Position numbers and translations under genes: made by a program
Shown here: positions 1 to 5,620 of the stretch, piece by piece
How the letters are laid out: each line of letters starts with the position of its first letter
How positions within the stretch are numbered: the stretch's first letter is position 1
The notes under the pieces: model-generated
Database searches by the model: none
What the model saw: the letters and a program-made list of their open reading frames with translations, nothing else
What the model was told of the DNA's origin: nothing
Assembly (NCBI GenBank): GCA_002501605.1
Contig: DANW01000024.1
Location: forward strand, 34,081 to 39,700
DNA length: 5,620 bases
Direction: 5' to 3'
From: Euryarchaeota archaeon UBA28
Lineage (GTDB): Archaea > Thermoplasmatota > Poseidoniia > Poseidoniales > Thalassarchaeaceae

Positions 1-1440
1 ATAGTCATTGACTACGAACATCAGTATTCTCCCTATAGGGTCAACGCCCTTGAAAACGGGATGATACCATCCCTGCTTCAGAATCATTCTAACTTCTTGT
101 ATGAAACGACTACAGAAGGGATCAGATTGTGCAAGAATACGCATGTTCCTGTCCTCTGGCATCGGGGAAAGTAGTCTCTCGGCGTCTTCATGAGATGAAT
201 AGTAATCCGTTGGATCGGGTTGAAGTGCCACAACTCTGCAGATCTTTCCATCGTTCTCCAAGTCTCTCAACACTTCAGCTAACTCTTCTACGGGCCTACT
301 TACAAAAAACCTCAGTGTATGAAGCCTCACTGGTCCGATTTTCGATATCAACGTGGTTAGGGCCTCGGGGAAATCCAATGGCTTCACTATTCCGTGAATT
401 CTCCTGAATAGGGCTATAGATCTCTTTCTGTTAGGAACATCGAGGTACTGCTTAGCTACAATGAGTTGCCTTTCTAGGTTTGAAAGGGCTCTCTTCACAC
501 TCTTCTGGATATGCTGGTTCTCCTTTCCCCTGGGGTATTCTGCTAGGAGCTCTGCTCTTGTTATCCCCTCCTCTGGAATTTTTTCAAGAAGCTCCTCCTC
601 TAGAGAGCCAATCCACGGCTCCGAACGTAGCCCCAGAAGCATCGGAATCTGATCCAGTGTGGTATAGCCTACCCTGTTGTGCAGAAGTCTGCCATTGTAG
701 ACGTCCTTGTCGTGCTTGAAATCCTTCCAATCCCTGAATCTAAAATTCTCCACCCTATGTATGAGCTCGTCCCTTCTCTGAATCAGTGCTAAGGACCTTA
801 TCGCCTCAGAAGGTTCAGAAAACTTTGTGAATGATTTCTGTAGAAGCAAAGTCTGCAGAGTTCTGTAGTCGACAACTTCAACGCTACCCCCAGTTATTCT
901 GTACTCGTCTACCCGGAGTATGAATTCCCCCTCTTCAGTCTGTGTAAAGAACCCTATAGAAACCAGATTTCTCATTTCAAGCTCCTGTAGTACGGCTTCT
1001 ACCTGACCAAGAGGGAATGGAAGCCTCTCACTCAGTGAATCAAGTGTCTGGGGCCCTTCTGACCCTAGCATATCAAGGAGCTTGAGCCTGAGACAGTCCA
1101 GGGGGTCAGACAAAGTTGAGGACACCCATTTGGAGGGAGTCGCCCCGCTGAATTCCTCAGCTATCTCATAAGTCAGTCCCCCTGTATACAGCGCTCTCAA
1201 ATCTTCCATCTCAGATGCTCCTGCAACAGCAAGACAGCCCAGTGTGCCGTGGACTCCTGCCATCCTCATTGAGAACCATTTGTCATCGATCTGTTCGTGA
1301 TTAGTATTGCGAACCTTGGTTATTAGTCCCCTCTCTGCGAGCTCGTGAACCCACTCTCTGATAGTGGATATTTCTATCCCACTGAGCTTTGAGTTGTAAA
1401 GAGGATTGGTTAGGCCACGTTCCAAACCGCCTCCCATATC
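1..1440 (-). other. C-terminal extension of the Lhr protein (residues about 884-1363), winged-helix rich
   Basis: This part of the Lhr reading frame lies outside the helicase core. Around residues 1000-1065 a segment reads as a winged helix: LLDMLGSEGPQTLDSLSERL, then a recognition-helix-like stretch (LGQVEAVLQELEMRNLVSIG) and a wing ending in GEFILRVDEYRI. This closely resembles the pattern in long bacterial Lhr proteins, where a 'GP.t..eLa..l' helix is followed by 'v..aL..Le..G.v..G.F' and an acidic turn. A second possible winged helix lies near 1317-1270 (KIGPVRLHTLRFFV, then VEELAEVLRDLENDGKI, about residues 1310-1343 region). The visible end, ILAQSDPFCSRF through HPVFKGVDPIGRILMFVVND, recalls the closing beta-barrel portion of Lhr-CTD and AlkZ/YcaQ (HTH_42) proteins. 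The winged-helix reading is reasonably firm. The glycosylase-like reading is inference, and the terminal residues are missing. Confidence 0.6.
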
Positions 1441-4089
1441 CATCAATCTCAATAGGTCGATTGCATTCTTCGGTACAGCTACTTTGGATTGATAGTAGTC
1501 CGAGATTGTGTCCCTATCCAGATCTGTTGCGAGGGACCTGGCCCCTAGCAAGCGCCTGAGAATTTCTGGGTCTACGTCCTTAATCAGATATGCTCTAGTC
1601 CTTAGGCTTAGCAAATCCTCAAATGCCGACATGAATAATGTCATCCCCAGCGGAGATGGCATTTTCACATGTCTATGGACTATCCTAACGTCCTCACTAT
1701 CCATCCTAGAGATGAATTTACTAAGTTGGTCCATGTCTAAGTCACCGGTCAGAATCTCACTCATTGCTTCACGGATGATTACTGACCCGTCCATTTGTCT
1801 ATGCTTTGTCATTATGGCCTCGGCTTTCTGTTGGAATTGCTTTGGGCTTACTTCCTCGGCCCCTATTCTTCTAGGATTCAACATGCTCCTAGACGAAACC
1901 TCCCTGAATCTCTTGGAGAAAAGTTGGGAGTCCATCATGTACCTTTGGAGGATATCTTCACTGGTATCATTTCTGAATACTTCAGGAATTTTAGAAATCT
2001 CAACCTCATGACTGAGCTTTGCTAGAAACCCATTTTCATCGAAAGAAAGCTCATGGATAATTATGTTCTCTTTGGACGCGATTCCTGCAAACAGGTAACC
2101 AAGAGCCAGATTGAAAGCCCTACCTCTACAGGTCGTGACTACATAGGTTGGCAGGGGAGAGTCTACCTGCTCGATTAGTATTCTGTCATTGGAGGGGACC
2201 TGAAATGTTGTCGCAGTGTGTTCGTCCAGGAACTGCTTCAATGCCATAGCTACTGGCTTGTTTAGCTGTAGGGCCTCTGTTAGAATAGGCTCGTAGTCCG
2301 TTCCCATTCGGGCCCCTACTGATACCTGTCCCAGTAATCTCAAGACTGCTTGGCTAAGCTCGTGGGTTCGACTATTGGCCTCACCCGTCCATGATGGAAT
2401 CGTTGGCCTGTAGCCGGTAGCAGGAGTTACGTTGACTCTCGTTCCCCTTACGCTAGCAACCCTGTAAGTAGAACCACCTAGAAGGAAAACATCACCATTT
2501 CTCAGGCTAGAGACAAAGGAGGACGATAGTTGTCCCACTAGAGTCCCATCCCCGGTGAACACCAAATAGCTGTTGTCGGGGGCAATGGTGCCTATGTTGG
2601 TGTAGTAGATCATCTGGGCGAAACCTCGCTTTCCGAATCTGTTATCCTCCCAATCTAGCCAAACTCTCCTCTCTTCGTCGAGCATGTCCAAGACTTCGAT
2701 ATAATCATCATAAGGGAGGGATCTGTACGGCCATGATGAGGCAACTAACTCGTATGCATCATCTATGTCCCACTCCTTTATGATTGTGAGACCGATTAGG
2801 AATTGTGCAAGTACGTCAAGAGAATTCTCAGGGAATTTAAGTAAGTCCATTTCGCCTTCTAGAATGGCCATCTGAAGCGCTACAAGCTCCACCAGATCAT
2901 GAGGAGATGTTGGGAGGAACCTGGCTCTGGGCAATCCTCCGACTTGGTGTCCAGCCCTTCCGATTCTCTGTAATGCTGTAGCGATTGACCCCGGAGATCC
3001 AACTTGTATTACCAAATCCACTGAACCTATATCTATTCCCATTTCCAAGCTTGAAGAGGATACCACGCATCTAAGTAGGCCGTTTTTTAATTTGCTTTCA
3101 ACGTCAAGTCTGATTGCCTTGTCCATCGATCCGTGGTGGCCCTCGACGCCTTCCATCCCAGCAATTTTCAATCTCTGAACTACTGTTTCAGTCATATTCC
3201 TCGTGTTGACAAAGACCAATGTGGTGGTGTGGGCTTCAGCTAATTCCTTTATTCTGTCAACATTATGATCAAGAATTTCCTTGACGGGAATTGAGCTAAA
3301 TCTCGGCGTTGGTAAAATGATGTCCAAATCCAGCTCCCTGTCACCTGATATCTTTGCGATGGCTACCTTCTGAGGATCTGCATCAGATTCTCGTGAATCG
3401 CTAGCAACTAGGAATTCTGCAACCGCATCCAAAGGCTCCATCGTAGCGCTGATACCAATCCTCTGTACATCGGAGGAAACTACTGAATCCATCAGTGCCA
3501 TACTGAGTGACAGATGTGTGCCCCTTTTGGTTGGGACGAGAGAGTGCATTTCGTCTATGATGAACCATTTCATTTGGTCCAGAATGGGCCTGAATCTCTT
3601 GGATGCCAAACCCAATCCCAGTGATTCAGGAGTGGTGATCAGTATATGGGGTGGCTTTCTTAGCATCTTTTCTCTTTCGCTTTGAGGAGTATCACCAGTT
3701 CTGAGACCAACCTTGATCTCCTTAGCCCTGCTTGGGAGATACCTGTCCTTTATCTCTCCTAGAGGACCCATGAGATTCTTCTCAATGTCATTGGCTAGTG
3801 CCTTGATCGGGGAAATGTAGACACATTGTACAGCATCTGGGAGAGAGCCGTCCAATGATCTCCTTACCAAGTCGTCAATAATAGTGAGAAACGCTGTCAG
3901 AGTCTTTCCAGAACCTGTAGGTGAGCAGAGTAGGAGATGCTCTCCATTGAGGATTCTCGGTATAGCGACCTTCTGGGGCTCTGTAAAGTCCGGAAACTTG
4001 TCTTTGAACCAGTTCCTTACAGGGGGACAGAGCCTTTCTAGTAGCTCTTCGGACTCCATCCTATCTTCTACATATTCGATTTCAGGCAT
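1..4089 (-). CDS. lhr: Lhr-family superfamily 2 ATP-dependent helicase, long form (3' end cut off by the window)
   Basis: This is an ATP-driven 3'-to-5' type nucleic-acid translocase/helicase of the Lhr (large helicase-related) family, implicated in DNA repair or RNA/DNA hybrid handling. The visible 1363 residues contain, in order: a Q-motif-like FTEPQKVAI (about 40-48), Walker A SPTGSGKT (56-63, Lys62), TTPESL (motif Ib), the Walker B box DEMH (179-182), SAT (214-216), VFVNTR (292-297), HHGSM, the motif V region ending in SLEMGIDIGSVD (344-358) and QRIGRAGH (374-381). Lhr-specific marks follow: LDVLAQFLIGL, GDVFLLGG, IPSWTGE (564-570, Trp567 probably the conserved family tryptophan) and MPSPLG (810-815). 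Beyond about residue 880 lies a long extension with winged-helix character. Typical archaeal Lhr proteins are, as I recall, under about 1000 residues, so this one is unusually long. ATG at 4089 is chosen because AGGTG lies 9 nt upstream; an in-frame GTG four codons earlier (4101-4099) overlaps that site, and an in-frame TAG precedes it. The gene is transcribed away from glyS. Confidence 0.96.
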   Translation of the reverse strand, partial: MPEIEYVEDRMESEELLERLCPPVRNWFKDKFPDFTEPQKVAIPRILNGEHLLLCSPTGSGKTLTAFLTIIDDLVRRSLDGSLPDAVQCVYISPIKALANDIEKNLMGPLGEIKDRYLPSRAKEIKVGLRTGDTPQSEREKMLRKPPHILITTPESLGLGLASKRFRPILDQMKWFIIDEMHSLVPTKRGTHLSLSMALMDSVVSSDVQRIGISATMEPLDAVAEFLVASDSRESDADPQKVAIAKISGDRELDLDIILPTPRFSSIPVKEILDHNVDRIKELAEAHTTTLVFVNTRNMTETVVQRLKIAGMEGVEGHHGSMDKAIRLDVESKLKNGLLRCVVSSSSLEMGIDIGSVDLVIQVGSPGSIATALQRIGRAGHQVGGLPRARFLPTSPHDLVELVALQMAILEGEMDLLKFPENSLDVLAQFLIGLTIIKEWDIDDAYELVASSWPYRSLPYDDYIEVLDMLDEERRVWLDWEDNRFGKRGFAQMIYYTNIGTIAPDNSYLVFTGDGTLVGQLSSSFVSSLRNGDVFLLGGSTYRVASVRGTRVNVTPATGYRPTIPSWTGEANSRTHELSQAVLRLLGQVSVGARMGTDYEPILTEALQLNKPVAMALKQFLDEHTATTFQVPSNDRILIEQVDSPLPTYVVTTCRGRAFNLALGYLFAGIASKENIIIHELSFDENGFLAKLSHEVEISKIPEVFRNDTSEDILQRYMMDSQLFSKRFREVSSRSMLNPRRIGAEEVSPKQFQQKAEAIMTKHRQMDGSVIIREAMSEILTGDLDMDQLSKFISRMDSEDVRIVHRHVKMPSPLGMTLFMSAFEDLLSLRTRAYLIKDVDPEILRRLLGARSLATDLDRDTISDYYQSKVAVPKNAIDLLRLMDMGGGLERGLTNPLYNSKLSGIEISTIREWVHELAERGLITKVRNTNHEQIDDKWFSMRMAGVHGTLGCLAVAGASEMEDLRALYTGGLTYEIAEEFSGATPSKWVSSTLSDPLDCLRLKLLDMLGSEGPQTLDSLSERLPFPLGQVEAVLQELEMRNLVSIGFFTQTEEGEFILRVDEYRITGGSVEVVDYRTLQTLLLQKSFTKFSEPSEAIRSLALIQRRDELIHRVENFRFRDWKDFKHDKDVYNGRLLHNRVGYTTLDQIPMLLGLRSEPWIGSLEEELLEKIPEEGITRAELLAEYPRGKENQHIQKSVKRALSNLERQLIVAKQYLDVPNRKRSIALFRRIHGIVKPLDFPEALTTLISKIGPVRLHTLRFFVSRPVEELAEVLRDLENDGKICRVVALQPDPTDYYSSHEDAERLLSPMPEDRNMRILAQSDPFCSRFIQEVRMILKQGWYHPVFKGVDPIGRILMFVVNDY

Positions 4090-4098
4090 TTTTCCCGG

Positions 4099-4103
4099 CA
4101 CCT
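4099..4103 (-). promoter_or_regulatory. Shine-Dalgarno site for lhr
   Basis: The minus strand reads AGGTG here, followed by 9 nt and then the ATG at 4089. It supports ATG as the start over the in-frame GTG at 4101-4099, which lies inside this site. Confidence 0.55.
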
Positions 4104-4146
4104 ATCAGTCGTTTGGGCTTCCTATGAGTACATCAATGCTTCTCTG

Positions 4147-4165
4147 CCGACCATGTTTTGATCGG
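4147..4165. repeat. Imperfect inverted repeat CCGACC-N7-GATCGG
   Basis: The arms 4147-4152 and 4160-4165 pair at five of six positions around a 7-nt AT-rich centre (ATGTTTT). Its position between the divergent starts would suit a small operator or weak hairpin, but a repeat this short can arise by chance. Confidence 0.25.
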
Positions 4166-4169
4166 TTCG

Positions 4170-4193
4170 GAAAGTCGCTTAACCCGAAAGTCG
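4170..4193. repeat. Tandem 8-bp direct repeat GAAAGTCG, 16-bp period
   Basis: GAAAGTCG occurs exactly at 4170-4177 and again at 4186-4193, separated by CTTAACCC. The copies lie 61-84 nt upstream of the glyS start codon. The 16-bp spacing is about one and a half helical turns. An overlapping inverted repeat, TTCGG (4166-4170) and CCGAA (4184-4188), shares bases with both copies. The repeat is seen directly; a role as a regulator-binding site is inference. Confidence 0.4.
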
Positions 4194-4239
4194 GGGGGAT
4201 AAGGCTCATTTCGCGAGGATGGCTTGAAAGACAAGTAGT

Positions 4240-4243
4240 GGAG
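4240..4243 (+). promoter_or_regulatory. Shine-Dalgarno site for glyS
   Basis: GGAG is followed by 10 nt before ATG at 4254, slightly long but workable. The G-run at 4246-4250 is closer to the start but is a poorer match to the 16S rRNA tail. Confidence 0.45.
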
Positions 4244-4253
4244 TCGGGGGACA

Positions 4254-5620
4254 ATGGCCGAATCAAGGAGGCTGGACCGACTCACATCGATGATGCGTAG
4301 GCGTGGGATAGTTCTACCGTCGTTTGAGATCTATGGGGGGATTGCTGGACTGATAGATTATGGCCCCGTAGGGGCTAGGATAAAGAGAAAGGTGATTGAT
4401 TCTTGGATTAATCATTGGACCTCGGGTGGAGACATAGTGGAAATCGATTCCCCGACGATTACCCCTCGTTCTGTTTTAGTGGCCAGCGGACACGTGGGCG
4501 AATTCAATGACCATATGTCAGAGTGTAATTCATGTAAGTCTGTTTTTCGAAGTGACCACTTAATTGAGGGTCTGCATCCAAATCCGGATACACTGAATGG
4601 TTCTGATCTGGACTCGATAATTCTATCGAACAAAGTGAAGTGTCCAAATTGTAATGACTTTGACTGGGCAGATGCACGTCCTATGAATCTCATGTTCCCT
4701 ACTACAATAGGGGCCATGAGCAACGGGAGAGAGGCCTACATGAGGCCGGAAACTGCACAAGGAATGTTCATGCTCTTCCCTTCTCTTTATCGGCATTTCA
4801 AGCAGAAGCTTCCCTTTGGGGCCGTTCAGACGGGCAGAGGATACAGGAATGAGATCAGTCCTCGGCAAGGAATGATCAGGCTACGAGAATTCAATATGGC
4901 AGAGCTGGAGTATTTCATTGATCCCTTAGACCCTCCAGCAGGCGATTTGGAGAGAAATATCGATGAAGTATGCATGATACCAGACCCCGATGGGAGCTTC
5001 TCTGGAGAAGTCCATATGAAATTCAGTGATGCCTACGGGCGTGGAATAATCAGGCACTGTACGGTTGCATGGTTCATGCTAAGGACCTATGAGTTCTTGA
5101 CTGGCATTGGGATTGATGCAAAGAAGATCCGGTTCAGACAGCATGCTGGATCAGAAATGGCTCACTATGCCACGGACTGCTGGGACTGTGAAATATTCGG
5201 AGAGTATGGGTGGATAGAATGTGTAGGAATCGCTAACAGGACCTGTCACGACTTGGAGTCTCATGAGGCCCATTCCGGGACAAATTTACTGAGGTCTTGG
5301 CGCCAATTCGACACCCCCAAGAAGATAACAGGGGTGAAGCTTTCACCGGTTGGATCAGTAATCGGGCCAGTATTCAGACAAAGGGCAGGGGAAGTATCTT
5401 CTATATTGTCCGAATTAGAGGAAGTTCCTTCATCATTCCCATTCACACTCACGTTAAGAGATGGCTCGGAAGTGGAGATAACGAGCGACATGGCAACGAT
5501 TACCAAGGAAGACAGGAATGTTCATGGAGAGTGGTTCACCCCTCACGTGATCGAGCCCGCTTTCGGAATAGACCGGATAATTTGGCACCTTCTGGATCAT
5601 TCATACGTCGAAGACGGCAA
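4254..5620 (+). CDS. glyS: Glycyl-tRNA synthetase, archaeal/eukaryal homodimeric type (3' end cut off by the window)
   Basis: This cytosolic class II enzyme charges tRNA-Gly with glycine using ATP. The visible 455 residues show RRRGIVLPSFEIYGGIAG near the N-terminus (RRG..PSFEIYGG is a family signature), DYGPVG, a motif 1 region (IDSPTITPRSVLVASGHVGEFND, about 64-86), and two cysteine pairs, C91-X2-C94 and C130-X2-C133, that probably bind zinc. RPETAQG follows (164-170), then motif 2 with GRGYRNEISPRQG (Arg198, Glu200), and RFRQHAGSEMAHYATDCWD (293-311), closely matching the eukaryotic cytosolic enzyme. Motif 3 is HVIEPAFGIDR (Glu434, Arg441). Family members are around 570 residues or longer, so about a fifth, including the C-terminal anticodon-binding domain, lies beyond the window. 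ATG at 4254 is the first possible start: an in-frame TAG sits at 4236-4238. One oddity is Ala436 in motif 3, where the family normally has Ser. The gene diverges from lhr, with no sign of an operon partner here. Confidence 0.97.
   Translation, partial: MAESRRLDRLTSMMRRRGIVLPSFEIYGGIAGLIDYGPVGARIKRKVIDSWINHWTSGGDIVEIDSPTITPRSVLVASGHVGEFNDHMSECNSCKSVFRSDHLIEGLHPNPDTLNGSDLDSIILSNKVKCPNCNDFDWADARPMNLMFPTTIGAMSNGREAYMRPETAQGMFMLFPSLYRHFKQKLPFGAVQTGRGYRNEISPRQGMIRLREFNMAELEYFIDPLDPPAGDLERNIDEVCMIPDPDGSFSGEVHMKFSDAYGRGIIRHCTVAWFMLRTYEFLTGIGIDAKKIRFRQHAGSEMAHYATDCWDCEIFGEYGWIECVGIANRTCHDLESHEAHSGTNLLRSWRQFDTPKKITGVKLSPVGSVIGPVFRQRAGEVSSILSELEEVPSSFPFTLTLRDGSEVEITSDMATITKEDRNVHGEWFTPHVIEPAFGIDRIIWHLLDHSYVEDG

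Larger units (their letters stand above)
4090..4253. promoter_or_regulatory. Divergent lhr/glyS intergenic region, presumed two-way promoter
   Basis: This 164-bp gap separates two genes that start facing away from each other, so promoters for both must lie here or slightly inside the genes. I find no convincing archaeal TATA box on either strand. Weak candidates are TTAAC (4179-4183), GATAAG (4198-4203) and, for lhr, ATCAAAACAT read on the minus strand (about 4162-4153). CGAAAG (4185-4190) resembles a BRE element upstream of glyS, but it is not followed by a clear TATA sequence. Small direct and inverted repeats cluster at 4147-4193. No RNA gene or credible small protein gene is visible. Confidence 0.5.

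Noticed and set aside
1508..2011. A plus-strand open frame of 167 codons inside lhr.
   Set aside because: It lies wholly opposite the helicase coding sequence, whose own translation matches Lhr family motifs on both sides; the Ser/Leu-rich product is typical of an antisense shadow.
4178..4203. Possible TATA boxes for glyS (TTAAC, GATAAG) with an upstream CGAAAG.
   Set aside because: The matches to the archaeal TATA consensus are poor and the BRE-like element is not at the right distance from a good TATA sequence, so no specific promoter was annotated.
3884..4300. A plus-strand open frame of 138 codons covering the lhr start, the intergenic gap and the first codons of glyS.
   Set aside because: It is antisense to the Walker A region of lhr and overlaps the glyS start in another frame; its translation shows no recognisable domain. 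The shorter form starting at ATG 4124 also lacks protein-like conservation signals and a good ribosome-binding site.
4412..4868. Two overlapping minus-strand open frames opposite glyS.
   Set aside because: The plus strand encodes a continuous, well-conserved synthetase through this stretch, and the antisense products resemble nothing recognisable.
1..5620. Searched by eye for tRNA genes, CRISPR repeats, insertion-sequence ends and long repeats.
   Set aside because: Nearly the whole window is taken up by two uninterrupted, conserved coding sequences, and the 164-bp gap is too short and lacks the needed structure.

Overview
The window appears to be archaeal chromosomal DNA of moderate GC content. 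The evidence is an archaeal/eukaryal-type single-chain glycyl-tRNA synthetase, a large Lhr-family helicase, and a strong preference for AGG/AGA arginine codons in the helicase gene. I suspect a mesophilic euryarchaeon, possibly of the Thermoplasmata/Marine Group II kind. That is inference: no rRNA or other taxonomic marker is present.

The layout is simple. One very long open reading frame occupies positions 4089 down to 1 on the minus strand and runs off the left edge after 1363 codons without a stop. I read it codon by codon and found no frameshift. Its first ~860 residues form a Lhr superfamily 2 helicase core with all the expected motifs. The remaining ~480 residues are a C-terminal extension resembling the winged-helix-rich tail of long, bacterial-style Lhr proteins. 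A divergent intergenic gap of 164 bp (4090-4253) follows, holding both start regions, a tandem 8-bp repeat and small inverted repeats. On the plus strand glyS starts at 4254 and runs off the right edge after 455 codons, before its anticodon-binding domain.

The two genes are divergently transcribed and have no evident functional link: one acts in nucleic-acid unwinding/repair, the other in translation. No RNA gene, mobile element, CRISPR array or other gene can be supported. The points most worth a second look are the long bacterial-like C-terminal extension on an apparently archaeal Lhr, a Ser-to-Ala change in motif 3 of the synthetase at a position expected to contact glycine, and the repeat cluster in the shared promoter region.
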